Shown here piece by piece: positions 20,281 to 29,812 of a stretch of 64,000 bases of DNA (the stretch's first letter is position 1; every line of letters starts with the position of its first letter). The stretch is from Chitinophaga varians. GTDB lineage: Bacteria; Bacteroidota; Bacteroidia; Chitinophagales; Chitinophagaceae. The stretch is from contig NZ_JABAIA010000001.1 in assembly GCF_012641275.1 (NCBI RefSeq), forward strand, positions 2,666,001 through 2,730,000, written 5' to 3'. Made by a program: the position numbers and the translations under genes. The notes below the pieces were generated by a model, which searched no databases, had not been told where the DNA came from, and saw only the letters and a program-made list of their open reading frames with translations.

Positions 20281-20313
20281 AAAAAAAGGCTGCTTCCTTG
20301 ATGAAGCAGCCTT
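20281..20313 (-). terminator. Rho-independent terminator for the DUF2383 gene
   Basis: aaggctgcttc and gaagcagcctt form an 11-bp perfect stem. On the minus strand a T-run (complement of 20281-20287) follows. It would end transcripts from the gene at 20476-20937. Confidence 0.8.
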
Positions 20314-20475
20314 GTACCGAAAAATCCCGTAGTTGCCATATTACTTATAAAAATAAGTATGATTGGAATACCGCTATCCAAAAATAAAATGCTATTCCTG
20401 AACAACCGTATTTAGCTTCAGTTTGAACAAAATGAACAATCATCAATTTGCTGCACAAAAAAATCCTTTCGCACG

Positions 20476-20937
20476 TTAATACACGATCCGTTGTACATCT
20501 CTGTAAGTCTTGATGATATCGTGATCATTCCGTAATGACTTCTGTTGATCGGCTATCAGTTCCCTGAGACGATAGGACATGGGCGTATCTGACCGGAGCG
20601 CCGCACTATAGGCACGTTGTGCCGCATCTTCTCCATATTCACAAAAAGAAAGAATAGCATGCCGGTCATGGCCGGTAAAAGCGGTCTTTATCTCCATCCA
20701 CGTACGGTATAGCTTGCCGGCAGCTGTAGTGCCGAAGCGCCTCTGCTCACCCAGCGCCACCAATTCATCATACAGCTGGGAGGCATACCGGCGGCTGTCA
20801 TCGATCATACGCTGAAAAAGCGCTTTCAAATCCACATCATCAGTAGCATCCATCGACTGTTGATACCCTTCCATCCTGTCGTTATTGATCTTGACGAGGT
20901 CGCTGATTACTTCGGCGATTGTTTCTTGTTGTTGCAT
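20476..20937 (-). CDS. PA2169-type four-helix-bundle protein (DUF2383)
   Basis: 153 residues from the ATG at 20937 (MQQQETIAEVISDLVKINNDRMEGY). An upstream in-frame extension lacks protein-like sequence. The protein is all-helical with ferritin-like, acid- and His-containing helices (DVDLKALFQRMIDDSRRYASQLYDEL; FCEYGEDAAQRAYSAAL; ADQQKSLRNDHDIIKTYRD), matching the DUF2383 family. Members are common near stress genes, and their activity is not established. It lies opposite the small membrane protein gene at 21194 and may share general-stress expression with it. Confidence 0.8.
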   Translation of the reverse strand: MQQQETIAEVISDLVKINNDRMEGYQQSMDATDDVDLKALFQRMIDDSRRYASQLYDELVALGEQRRFGTTAAGKLYRTWMEIKTAFTGHDRHAILSFCEYGEDAAQRAYSAALRSDTPMSYRLRELIADQQKSLRNDHDIIKTYRDVQRIVY

Positions 20938-21193
20938 GTTCCGGTAAATTTTTAGGATTAAAAAGATAGTCTCTGCCTGCAACAACCCAAAAATGCGACC
21001 ATTTTGCACAGCCTTTATTACCAGATACTTCAGTCATCAGGCTTTCCTTCACCCGTCCTTTTTTTTCTCCGTATGGGGGAAGCGATTCCACACCTGTACA
21101 GCATTTATTCTCCCCCCTATATATTGTATATAAGCGCTTTATCAGCGTTGGCATATATTTTTTAGCAGAATAGGCGGACCAAATCCTTAAAAC

Positions 21194-21346
21194 ATGAGTA
21201 ACCTGTTGTATCTGATTGCCGTCATTCTCGTTATCGGGTGGGTTCTGGGGTTCTTTGTATATTCTGCCGGTGCCCTGATCCACGCACTACTGGTACTAGC
21301 TATCATTGCCATCTTAATTAACATTATTCGCGGCAGAGCGGTATAA
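21194..21346 (+). CDS. Short hydrophobic protein, lmo0937 family-like
   Basis: A 50-residue protein starting MSNLLYLIAVILVIGWVLGF and ending with the positively charged NIIRGRAV. It has two closely spaced membrane helices. This is the size and pattern of the lmo0937/DUF5670 family of tiny membrane proteins, widespread in Bacteroidota and often stress-linked; function is unknown. It is preceded by an AT-rich 180-bp gap shared with the divergent DUF2383 gene. Confidence 0.75.
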   Translation: MSNLLYLIAVILVIGWVLGFFVYSAGALIHALLVLAIIAILINIIRGRAV

Positions 21347-21351
21347 GACCT

Positions 21352-21432
21352 TACGAATGACGGATTACGAATAACAAAGGATGACTTTTCAAAAGCCCGA
21401 TTTTGTAATTCGTAATCCGTAATTCGTATTTG
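21352..21432. repeat. Imperfect inverted repeat of attcgtaat-type units
   Basis: acgaatgacggattacgaata at the left and attcgtaatccgtaattcgta at the right are inverted copies, given here as 21-base arms only by their key words ggattacgaat/attcgtaatcc. The arms are about 30 bp apart between the small membrane protein gene and the phytase-like gene. It could form a long hairpin in RNA or be a dispersed repeat. Confidence 0.55.
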
Positions 21433-21447
21433 TCTTAAATTGCCGCC

Positions 21448-22599
21448 ATGAAAGTATCCCGGTTTTTGCTGGCCATTGTTGCCGTGGCTTTAGGCGCCAG
21501 TTGCGCCAGTACCCGTCCTGCTACCAAATCTGTTGCCGCCGGCTTCGGCAGGCTCCGGCTCATCGGGGAGCAGACCATACCGCATAACATGCCTTTTATG
21601 GGCACCGTTACCGGCGGGCTCTCCGGCATAGATTACGACGCTTCACGGCAGCAGTATTATATGATCTGTGATGACCGTTCCGAACTGGCACCAGCCCGCT
21701 TTTATACGGCCAAACTTTACTTTTCCGCCCAGTCGTTTGACAGCGTTCGCTTTACTGGCATGACGACGCTGCTGCAACAGAACGGGCAACCTTATCCCGG
21801 TGTAAAAGTCAATCCGGCGCTGACGCCCGATCCCGAAGCGTTGCGCTACAACGCCCAAAAGGGGTGCCTGGTATGGAGCAGCGAAGGAGAACGGATTGTG
21901 AACACCAAAGACACCATCCTCACCAACCCCGGCGTATATGAAATATCTATAGACGGTCACTACCTGGATTCTTTCGCACTGCCATCGCAGTTCCGTATGC
22001 AGGCCACAGACAACGGCCCCCGGCGTAATGGCGCCTTTGAAGGCCTCGGCTTTACACCGGACTACCGCCACACGTTCGTCAGCCTGGAAGAACCCCGCTA
22101 TGAAGACGGTCCCCGTGCAGACGTAGGAGACACCACAGCGCTTACACGACTGATCAAATATGACAACAAAACCCTGCAACCGGTGGCGCAATATGCCTAC
22201 CGCTTAGAACCCGTTGCATATCCGGCCATTCCCGCCAATGCATTTAAGGTAAACGGCATCTCCGATATCCTGGTGTTGTCTGATCATCAGTTGTTGTCCA
22301 TAGAACGCTCTTTTTCTTCCGGCGTGAAAGACTGCACCATCAAAGTGTTCCTGGTGGACCTTCACGGCGCCACGGACATCAGTGATATCAACTCACTGAA
22401 AACTGCCAATGGTGTGAAGACCGTTACCAAATCCTTACTTTTTGATTTCGCTTCCCTTGGGAAATATATAGATAACATTGAAGGCGTAACTTTCGGACCT
22501 GTATTGCCCAATGGTCATAAAAGCCTGGTGTTTGCGGCAGATAACAACTTCTCCGCCGCAGAAGAAAGCCAGTTTTTTGTCTTTGAGCTGATTCCCTGA
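21448..22599 (+). CDS. Phytase-like/esterase-like domain lipoprotein
   Basis: 383 residues with a lipoprotein signal (FLLAIVAVALGASC). The mature part matches the phytase-like beta-propeller family: GGLSGIDYDASRQQYYMICDDRS, DPEALRYNAQKGCLVWSSEGER, GAFEGLGFTPDYRHTFVSLEEP and NIEGVTFGPVLPNGHKSLVFAADNNF. Family members are often annotated as esterase-like activity of phytase; the real substrate is generally unproven. Surface or periplasmic location is expected. It is followed by the NlpE-like gene in the same direction. Confidence 0.8.
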   Translation: MKVSRFLLAIVAVALGASCASTRPATKSVAAGFGRLRLIGEQTIPHNMPFMGTVTGGLSGIDYDASRQQYYMICDDRSELAPARFYTAKLYFSAQSFDSVRFTGMTTLLQQNGQPYPGVKVNPALTPDPEALRYNAQKGCLVWSSEGERIVNTKDTILTNPGVYEISIDGHYLDSFALPSQFRMQATDNGPRRNGAFEGLGFTPDYRHTFVSLEEPRYEDGPRADVGDTTALTRLIKYDNKTLQPVAQYAYRLEPVAYPAIPANAFKVNGISDILVLSDHQLLSIERSFSSGVKDCTIKVFLVDLHGATDISDINSLKTANGVKTVTKSLLFDFASLGKYIDNIEGVTFGPVLPNGHKSLVFAADNNFSAAEESQFFVFELIP

Positions 22600-22658
22600 C
22601 CTGTGGGCATTAACTAAATACCGGCCCTGGTTGTTATACGGAAAAATCATTCATCGTT

Positions 22659-23108
22659 ATGAAATACCTCCTGTTATTATCTGCCATGGCCCTATTTGCC
22701 TGTCAGCATACCCGCTCCGGCCAGCAGGCCGGCCATCCTGACAGCAGTGCCGTTTCCCCTGTCTGGGTCACCTATACCGGCACCCTTCCCTGTGCCGACT
22801 GCAGCGGCATCCTTACCACCCTTAGCCTCGAGGAGAACGCCCCCGACGGGGAGCTGGGCTTCAAACTCAAGGAAACCTACCAGGGAGTAGCCGGGAAAGA
22901 TCAGACTTTTCACAGTGAGGGCAACTATAAGGTGCTGCATGGCGACGCAGAAGACAAAGATGCTGAGATCATACAGCTTAACCCGGACAAAGACCAGAAC
23001 CTTCAACGTTATTTCCGCAGGGCAGGGGATGTGCTCCGTCAGTTGGACAAGGACAAACAGGCTGTCCCAGGTGCTATGACCTATAGCCTCAAACGCGTCA
23101 GTGAATAA
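22659..23108 (+). CDS. NlpE-like lipoprotein
   Basis: 149 residues with a lipobox (LSAMALFAC). The mature part begins with the NlpE N-terminal barrel pattern: YTGTLPCADCSGILTTLSLEE, including the C-x2-C pair, and GFKLKETYQG. Copper resistance and surface-sensing roles known for NlpE of Escherichia coli involve the Cpx system, which is not evident here, so only the fold is claimed. It lies 59 nt after the phytase-like gene and is possibly co-transcribed. Confidence 0.8.
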   Translation: MKYLLLLSAMALFACQHTRSGQQAGHPDSSAVSPVWVTYTGTLPCADCSGILTTLSLEENAPDGELGFKLKETYQGVAGKDQTFHSEGNYKVLHGDAEDKDAEIIQLNPDKDQNLQRYFRRAGDVLRQLDKDKQAVPGAMTYSLKRVSE

Positions 23109-23170
23109 CTGATATATCAAAAAAGTCGCTTAAATTTAGCTCCGACCAGTGACTTTATCATTCCAAAATT

Positions 23171-24772
23171 ATGACGCGTATTTTAGGCTGCCTGATGGCT
23201 TTGTTGACGTTGCAGATGTATGTGTTTGGAAAATCTCCACAGGACAGTTTGCTGAAGGAGTTAAACCGCAGCATTGAAAATGCAGCTGTGTACGACGCCC
23301 TGAAAATGAAAGGCATCGACAGTATCAAACGTACCCTTGCCAATGCCGGCACCGACCCGGGCGTCCGTTACCATATATACCAGCTATTATACGAGCAGTA
23401 CAAAGTTTTCAATTTTGACTCTGCCTTTGTATATGCCCGCCTTATGGAAAAGGTGGCGGGGGAAATGCAGGACCAGCAGCGCCTCACCTATGCCCGCACC
23501 AGAATTGGTTTTATCCTGTTGTCTTCCGGCATGTTCACAGAGACATCCGCCTTTCTCAACAGCCTTGATGTGACCGGCATGCCCGACAGTATCCGCAGCC
23601 AGTATTATCTGATGAAAAGCCGGTTCTATTATGATCTGGCAGACTATAACCAGGACCGGTATTATTCCCCTTCCTATATTCACCAGGGCAGTATATATAT
23701 GGACTCAGCCCTTCACCTGTTGCCTCCATCTTCTTTCGAATATCAGTATAACAGAGGGCTGCAATATTACAAGATGGGCAATCTCGCCGCTGCCCGTAAC
23801 AGTTACCCTGATCTTAACCAGCCTGGGCTCAACTACCGGCAGCTGGCCGTTGCCGCCTGTACGCTGGGGTATATATACCTGCACGCCCATGAGACTGATA
23901 CCGCTATTGAGCTGATGTACCGTTCTGCCATCGCAGATATTAAATCCTCCACCAAGGAAACCATGGCCATGTATACCCTGGCCACCCTGCTTTTTGAAAA
24001 AGGCGATATCAAAAACGCCTCGCACTTCATTGAAAAAGCTGTCGCCGAGGCAGCATTCTATGGCGCCAGACAACGAAAAGTGCAGGTTAGTAGTATTTTA
24101 CCCATCATTGAACAGGAAAGGGTCAATACAGCCGAAGAAAGAACCAGATCGCTGCTCATCTATGCATCCATTGTGACATTGCTGCTGATTGCGGTGGTGA
24201 TACTCGCTATCACAGTCACGAGGCAGGTGCGCAAACTGAAAGTCGCCCAGGAGATCATCACCGCAGCACATCTTAAACAACAGGAAATCAACAATCAATT
24301 ACTGGAAGCCAATAAGATAAAGGAAGAATACGTCGGCTATTGTTTTAATATCTACGCGTCCTATATCAGCAAGATTGAAAAATTAAAACAGACGCTTGAA
24401 CAAAAATTAACCGAAAACAAGCCGAGCGAGTTAAAATATCTTATAAATAATATCAATGTCCGGCAGGAACGGGAAGATCTTTTCACCACTTTCGACCGGG
24501 TGTTTCTAAAGATATTCCCTCATTTCGTGGAAGAATTTAATAACCTGTTTGAACCGGTCAACCAGGTAGTCCTTCGGGAAAATGAATTACTCAATACAGA
24601 CATCCGGATTTTTGCCCTTATTCGTATAGGCATCACTGATAATGAAAAAATTGCCCGGATACTGGAGTATTCCGTCAACACCATTTACGCCTATAAGACC
24701 AAAATCAAAAAACGTTCATTGGTGCCCAATGAAGAATTTGAAAACCGGATCATGGCCATTAAAGCCCTTTAA
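23171..24772 (+). CDS. DUF6377-type TPR membrane regulator of the first PUL
   Basis: 533 residues. A signal peptide is followed by about 300 residues of TPR-like helices in the periplasm (YQLLYEQYKVFNFDSAFVYARLMEKV and later), then a membrane helix near residue 330 (LLIYASIVTLLLIAVVILAITV) and a coiled coil. The cytoplasmic C-terminus ends in a LuxR-like HTH (IGITDNEKIARILEYSVNTIYAYKTKIKKRS). This architecture fits DUF6377 proteins that precede SusC/SusD pairs in Bacteroidota and probably sense a periplasmic glycan-related signal and act directly on DNA. It lies 369 nt upstream of susC in the same direction. Confidence 0.85.
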   Translation: MTRILGCLMALLTLQMYVFGKSPQDSLLKELNRSIENAAVYDALKMKGIDSIKRTLANAGTDPGVRYHIYQLLYEQYKVFNFDSAFVYARLMEKVAGEMQDQQRLTYARTRIGFILLSSGMFTETSAFLNSLDVTGMPDSIRSQYYLMKSRFYYDLADYNQDRYYSPSYIHQGSIYMDSALHLLPPSSFEYQYNRGLQYYKMGNLAAARNSYPDLNQPGLNYRQLAVAACTLGYIYLHAHETDTAIELMYRSAIADIKSSTKETMAMYTLATLLFEKGDIKNASHFIEKAVAEAAFYGARQRKVQVSSILPIIEQERVNTAEERTRSLLIYASIVTLLLIAVVILAITVTRQVRKLKVAQEIITAAHLKQQEINNQLLEANKIKEEYVGYCFNIYASYISKIEKLKQTLEQKLTENKPSELKYLINNINVRQEREDLFTTFDRVFLKIFPHFVEEFNNLFEPVNQVVLRENELLNTDIRIFALIRIGITDNEKIARILEYSVNTIYAYKTKIKKRSLVPNEEFENRIMAIKAL

Positions 24773-25141
24773 AAAGGGGGTAAAAATGGCGAATACCATC
24801 AATATATGTAAAAAATATATTTGTTTGTATTTTATTGTTTATCAAAAAGATACGATCACAACCTGTTCAAAATAGCCTTTTATTTTCTATATTTATCCTG
24901 TATAAGTTGTTCACCTGAGCATTGCTTTCTTACTTTGACAAAAAGGAAGCATAAACCAATAATCTGAATTTAAAAAAGCCAATAAACCAAGGCATCATTG
25001 CCGCCCACGTAAACCAGTTAATTTATAAATCCACGTTGTTCCGCATGTCGAGCCTGCTCTACATTCAGCAACCAAATTGAATCTAAGTTTTTAAATCCAC
25101 GGTAAACAGAACAGTTCATTCACTGCTCAAAAATCCACATT
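24773..25141 (+). promoter_or_regulatory. Leader and promoter region of the first SusC gene
   Basis: AT-rich 369-bp gap with no gene. A TACTTTG motif near 24933 with a TTG about 21-24 nt upstream resembles a Bacteroidota promoter. The word aaatccac occurs three times downstream of it, at 25027, 25093 and 25131, the last almost touching the susC start codon. These may be sites for a regulator or for translational control. Confidence 0.35.
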
Positions 25142-28096
25142 ATGATGAAAACACGACTTTTCAGGCATCTTTTCCTGTGCACATGTTTCATGTTCTTACA
25201 GGGTCTGCTCATGGCCCAGAACAGGACCGTGACAGGTAAAGTTACAGATGACAAAGGCGCCCCTATTCCAGGTGCATCCGTGCAAATCAAAGGCACTAAA
25301 AGCGGGACCACCACCGATCCTGATGGTAACTTTAAGGTATCTGTTGGCGCCAACGCCAATACCCTGATTATTTCCTTTATCGGACAAACCGCACAGGAAG
25401 TCAGCATCGCCAACAAAACTCATGTAGATGTAAAACTGGTGGCTGAAAACACTACCCTGACCGACGTAGTGGTAGTTGGTTACGGCACCACCCGCAAAAA
25501 AGATATTACCGGCGCCATCTCCCAGGTAAAAGCCGCGGACTTTAACCGTGGTATCACCAGCGCCCCTGATCAGTTGATCCAGGGCAAGGTATCCGGCCTG
25601 ATGGTACTCAACAACAGCGGCGCTCCCGGCGCTTCCGCCACTGTACGCATCAGGGGCGTGTCTTCCGTAAGGTCCGGCAACCAACCCCTGTATGTAATAG
25701 ACGGTGTGCCGCTCGACGGACGTGTAGCCCGGCCCGCCATTAATGTCAGCGGTCTTGGCCAGACGCCAGACGCCAACCCGCTCAACTTCATCAATTCCAG
25801 CGATATCGCTTCCATGGACGTGCTGAAAGACGCTTCCGCCACAGCCATCTATGGCTCCCGCGGCGCCAACGGCGTTATCATCATCACCACCAAGAAAGGC
25901 ACGCCTGGTGCTACCCGCCTCGATGTAGGCTATTCCGTGGGCGCCAGCAACATCATGAAACAACTGGACGTACTGGACGCCGACGAATACCGCGCCGCCC
26001 TTAAAACCTACAACCTGTCCGGCGGCGATTACGGTGGCAGCTCCAACGGGATGAAATCCATCCTCCGCACTGGTATCACCCATAATATCAATGTGGCGAT
26101 GAGCGGCGGCAATGAAACCAGTCGTTACCGTGCTTCCTTCGGTGTACAGGACCAGGAAGGTATCGTCAAAAAGTCGGGCCTGAAAAAATATACCGCTACC
26201 CTCAACGGTCAGAATAAGTTCCTCGACAGCAAAAAACTGGGTATCGATTATAATATCATGGCCGCCCAAACCACTGAACAGCTGGCCCCCATCACCAACG
26301 ACGCCGGTTTCACCGGTAGCCTTATCAGCATGGCCCTCCAGTGGAACCCGACCATGCCTATCCGGAATGCCGACGGATCATTTAACATCCTGGGTGAGGG
26401 CAGCGCCGTGAATCCGGAAGCCATGTCTGAAGCATATGACGACAAGGTAAACATCAGCTACGTGCTGGCCAGCATTTCTCCCTACTATAAATTCAATGAC
26501 AACTGGGAATATCGTGCCCTGTACAGCATTAACCATCAGGTGGGCAAAAGGGAAACACAGGTAGCATCCTTCATTAATATCCCAGGTATCATGAAACAGG
26601 GGCAGGCCTACTATGGCAATGCAGAGCTGACCACCCAATTGCTGACCAACACCCTGAGCTTCAACAAACAGATTACTTCTGCCTTCAACTTAAACGCCGT
26701 AGTGGGCCATGAATACCAGAAGTTTGACTATGCCGGCATGGGCCTTGGCGCTACCGGGTTTCCTACCTACGCTGTGAAGTATACTGATATCCTTCAGGCT
26801 CCTACCCAGGCCAATACAAATATCAGCTCCTTCCGGAACCCCAGCTCAGAGCTGCAGTCCTTCTTTGGAAGAGCGACCTTCAATCTCTATGACAAATATA
26901 TCCTCACCGGTACCCTGAGGGCCGACGGCTCCAGTAAATTTGGTTCCAACAACAAATACGGCTATTTCCCATCTTTCGCCGCCAAATGGAACATTACCGG
27001 AGAAGACTTCCTGAAAGGCAATAAAACCATCAACAACCTCGCGCTGAGAGTAGGTTATGGTTCTACGGGCAACCAGGAATTCCCTGCCGGCGCGGCACAG
27101 GAACAATATGGCCTGGGCGCCTCCGGTTCCGCCGCTCTCACCAACGTTGCCAATCCCAACCTGAAATGGGAAAGCTCCAAACAGTTCAACGCCGGTGTGG
27201 ACTTCAGTATCGTGGACAACCGCATCTATGGTAGTGTGGATTACTTCTATAAAAACACCAGCAACCTGCTGTTCAGCTTCCCCGCCATCCAGCCGGCACC
27301 TGCCTCCACCTACTGGATCAACCTGCCAGGCAATGTGATCAACAACGGGGTGGAAGTATCCCTCAAAGGAGACATTCTCCGGAAAAAAGACCTGAGATGG
27401 ACATTAGGTGTAAACGGCACCTTCCTGCATAACGAACTGAAAAACTATGACGGTCCTCCGGTGCTCACCGGCGCCATCAGCGGCCAGGGCGTTTCCGGTG
27501 CCACCGCACAACGGCTGGCCAACGGCTATCCGCTGAACACCTTCTACGTACGCAAGTTCGAAGGCTTCGATGATAAAGGTCAGGCAGTATATACCGACAA
27601 TGGCAATACCCTGTATTACCTCACCAATCCCAACCCGAAAGTGCTGCTCGGTGTCAACACCGAAGTGGTATTCAAAAAGTGGGTACTGGCAGCCAGCGGC
27701 CACGGCGCGTTCGGCCACGAGGTATACAACAATACCGCTAACACTGTACTGCCAATCGGCAACCTTGGCTCCCGCAACATTGCCAAGTCAATACTGGGCA
27801 ACGGCGAAGCACTTTCCAATCCTATCACCGTGTCTTCCCGTTACCTCGAAAAAGGCAACTTCTTCAAACTGGACAACGTGACGCTTACCTATAACATTGG
27901 CAACGTAGGCCGCGTCCTGAAAAACGCAGCGGTGTATGCCACCGGCCAAAACCTCTTCGTGATCACCAAATACAGCGGCTTCGATCCTGAGGTGAATACC
28001 GATAAAAACGTGAATGGGGTGACCTCCTTCGGCATCGAGTACGGTCCGTACCCAACAGCCAGAACGGTCATGCTCGGCATCCTGTTTTCCTTGTAA
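25142..28096 (+). CDS. SusC/RagA-family TonB-dependent outer-membrane transporter
   Basis: 984 residues. Signal peptide, then a carboxypeptidase-like CNA-B domain (RTVTGKVTDDKGAPIPGASV through ISFIGQTAQEV), the TonB box region and plug (LTDVVVVGYGTTRKKDITGAISQV; GSRGANGVIIITTKKG) and a beta-barrel ending with the aromatic-terminated MLGILFSL. It lacks the STN domain seen in the second SusC at 42919, which fits control by the DUF6377 regulator rather than by sigma/anti-sigma signalling. It pairs with the SusD 24 nt downstream to import oligosaccharides, presumably alpha-glucans given the GH31 enzyme that follows. Confidence 0.95.
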   Translation: MMKTRLFRHLFLCTCFMFLQGLLMAQNRTVTGKVTDDKGAPIPGASVQIKGTKSGTTTDPDGNFKVSVGANANTLIISFIGQTAQEVSIANKTHVDVKLVAENTTLTDVVVVGYGTTRKKDITGAISQVKAADFNRGITSAPDQLIQGKVSGLMVLNNSGAPGASATVRIRGVSSVRSGNQPLYVIDGVPLDGRVARPAINVSGLGQTPDANPLNFINSSDIASMDVLKDASATAIYGSRGANGVIIITTKKGTPGATRLDVGYSVGASNIMKQLDVLDADEYRAALKTYNLSGGDYGGSSNGMKSILRTGITHNINVAMSGGNETSRYRASFGVQDQEGIVKKSGLKKYTATLNGQNKFLDSKKLGIDYNIMAAQTTEQLAPITNDAGFTGSLISMALQWNPTMPIRNADGSFNILGEGSAVNPEAMSEAYDDKVNISYVLASISPYYKFNDNWEYRALYSINHQVGKRETQVASFINIPGIMKQGQAYYGNAELTTQLLTNTLSFNKQITSAFNLNAVVGHEYQKFDYAGMGLGATGFPTYAVKYTDILQAPTQANTNISSFRNPSSELQSFFGRATFNLYDKYILTGTLRADGSSKFGSNNKYGYFPSFAAKWNITGEDFLKGNKTINNLALRVGYGSTGNQEFPAGAAQEQYGLGASGSAALTNVANPNLKWESSKQFNAGVDFSIVDNRIYGSVDYFYKNTSNLLFSFPAIQPAPASTYWINLPGNVINNGVEVSLKGDILRKKDLRWTLGVNGTFLHNELKNYDGPPVLTGAISGQGVSGATAQRLANGYPLNTFYVRKFEGFDDKGQAVYTDNGNTLYYLTNPNPKVLLGVNTEVVFKKWVLAASGHGAFGHEVYNNTANTVLPIGNLGSRNIAKSILGNGEALSNPITVSSRYLEKGNFFKLDNVTLTYNIGNVGRVLKNAAVYATGQNLFVITKYSGFDPEVNTDKNVNGVTSFGIEYGPYPTARTVMLGILFSL

Positions 28097-28120
28097 ACCA
28101 TTCACCTAAAAACTGCTATC

Positions 28121-29671
28121 ATGACTAAACATATTTTCCGATCCGCTATCGTAATCGCCTCTGTCGTAGGCTTTCAGGCCTGCGGGCTCAATGAACAGCT
28201 CGGCTCCACCATTACCCGGAAAGATGCCGACTCTGTGATCAAAGTACCGGCCCTGTTAAAAGGCGCTTATGACAACATGCAGCTGCCATACCAGGAATTC
28301 GATAACAGCTGGGGACTCTCGCAGATGTCAACAGACGAAACCTTAGGCCCCACCCGTGGCGGCGACTGGGATGACAACGGTGTATGGCGCTCCCTCCATG
28401 AACATACCTGGAACGCAGACCACGCGCACATACAACGTGCCTTTACCAATCTGCTGACACTTCAGTTCAGCGCCAGTAACGTGCTCAATTTCAAACCCAG
28501 TAAGAACCAGGCCGCACAGGCCCGCTTCCTCCGCGCCCTCTCCATGTTCACCGTAGTGGACCTCTGGGGACAGGTGCCTTTCAGGAATCCTACAGACACC
28601 TTGCTGAACGCGCCTAAAGTGCTGAAAACACAGGAAGCGCTGGATTATATCATCTCCGAGCTGAACGCCATCCTTCCTGATCTGGGCGCACGTCCTGCAA
28701 CAGCCGCCTATGTGGCCAACCAGGATGCCGCCCGTGCCTTGCTGATGAAATGTTACCTTAATAAAGGCGCATTTATCAACAGGGCCGCACCGACCTTTGA
28801 TGCTGCCGATATGCAACAGGTGATCACGCTCGCCGATCAGATCAAAGCCACCGGCGCCTACAAACTGGCGTCCGACTACTTCGATAACTTCGCCCGCGAC
28901 AACGATGTGAAGTCCACTGAAAATATCTTCACACAGCAAAATGGCCCCGGCTTCAGCACCGTACGTCAGGGTAACGCTACCTATGCCCGCTGGAAATTCA
29001 CCGTTCACTACAACATGACGCCCAGCGGCTGGAACGGCTTTACCACGCTCTCCGATTTTTATGACAAGTTTGAAGCAACAGACAGAAGGAGAGGCGGCGC
29101 CTATACCGGCCTTACCGACACCTGCGGCATGCTCGCCGGTTTCCTCATCGGCCAGCAATACGATGTAAACCATAACCCGCTGAAAGACCGTAAAGGCAAT
29201 CCGCTGGCCTTCACCCGTGATGTGCAGCTTAAAGAGTCCGGCGCCAATCTGGAAGTAACCGGTATCCGCGTTATTAAATATATCCCGGACTTCTTTACCT
29301 CCCAGAACTCTAAGGACAACAACGAAGCCAGCAACGACTATGTTTTCTTCCGCTATGCAGACGTGCTGCTCATGAAAGCTGAAGCACTGCTCCGTACCGG
29401 TAATGCTGCCGGCGCACTGGCACTGGTAAACGAAATACGGCTTGCCCGTGGCGCCAGCCCGCTGGGCGCACTGGACGTGAACTCCCTGCTGGACGAAAGA
29501 GGACGCGAACTTTACTGGGAAGGCTGGAGAAGACAGGACCTGATCCGCTTTGGCAAGTTCCTGCAGCCATGGCAACTGAAACCTGTTGATAACCCAAGGA
29601 ACCTGCTGTTCCCGATTCCTACCAGCGATCTTGCTGTCAACAAAAACCTGACACAAAACCCAGGTTACTAA
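28121..29671 (+). CDS. SusD/RagB-family outer-membrane glycan-binding lipoprotein
   Basis: 516 residues with a lipobox (VVGFQAC). It has the SusD helical TPR scaffold (ARFLRALSMFTVVDLWGQVPF, ALDYIISELNAILPDL, AARALLMKCYLNKGAFI) and the conserved C-terminal block FFRYADVLLMKAEALLRTGNAAGALALVNEIRLARG and ERGRELYWEGWRRQDLIRFGKF, ending LFPIPTSDLAVNKNLTQNPGY. It forms the lid of the SusC transporter encoded upstream. Confidence 0.95.
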   Translation: MTKHIFRSAIVIASVVGFQACGLNEQLGSTITRKDADSVIKVPALLKGAYDNMQLPYQEFDNSWGLSQMSTDETLGPTRGGDWDDNGVWRSLHEHTWNADHAHIQRAFTNLLTLQFSASNVLNFKPSKNQAAQARFLRALSMFTVVDLWGQVPFRNPTDTLLNAPKVLKTQEALDYIISELNAILPDLGARPATAAYVANQDAARALLMKCYLNKGAFINRAAPTFDAADMQQVITLADQIKATGAYKLASDYFDNFARDNDVKSTENIFTQQNGPGFSTVRQGNATYARWKFTVHYNMTPSGWNGFTTLSDFYDKFEATDRRRGGAYTGLTDTCGMLAGFLIGQQYDVNHNPLKDRKGNPLAFTRDVQLKESGANLEVTGIRVIKYIPDFFTSQNSKDNNEASNDYVFFRYADVLLMKAEALLRTGNAAGALALVNEIRLARGASPLGALDVNSLLDERGRELYWEGWRRQDLIRFGKFLQPWQLKPVDNPRNLLFPIPTSDLAVNKNLTQNPGY

Positions 29672-29686
29672 ACCATATTTTCCATT

Positions 29687-29722
29687 ACCGGGAATAGTGC
29701 CCTGAGCGGCACTGTTCCCGGT
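29687..29722 (+). terminator. Strong intercistronic hairpin between SusD and GH31 genes
   Basis: accgggaatagtgcc and ggcactgttcccggt form a 15-bp stem with one wobble and a 6-nt loop, followed after a gap by TATTTTT. It may partly terminate the susCD transcript or stabilise its 3' end, lowering GH31 expression relative to susCD. Confidence 0.55.
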
Positions 29723-29812
29723 ATATCCTCCGGCTATTTTTACCTGTTACCCGCTGCTGCGCCTGGTCTCATCAGGCGTCCGGGGGAGGTTTTTTCATCA
29801 AATCATCATCCC

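Noticed and set aside
28343..29656. A 437-codon minus-strand frame opposite the first SusD gene
   Set aside because: Antisense shadow of a well-supported SusD gene, with no recognisable domain of its own.
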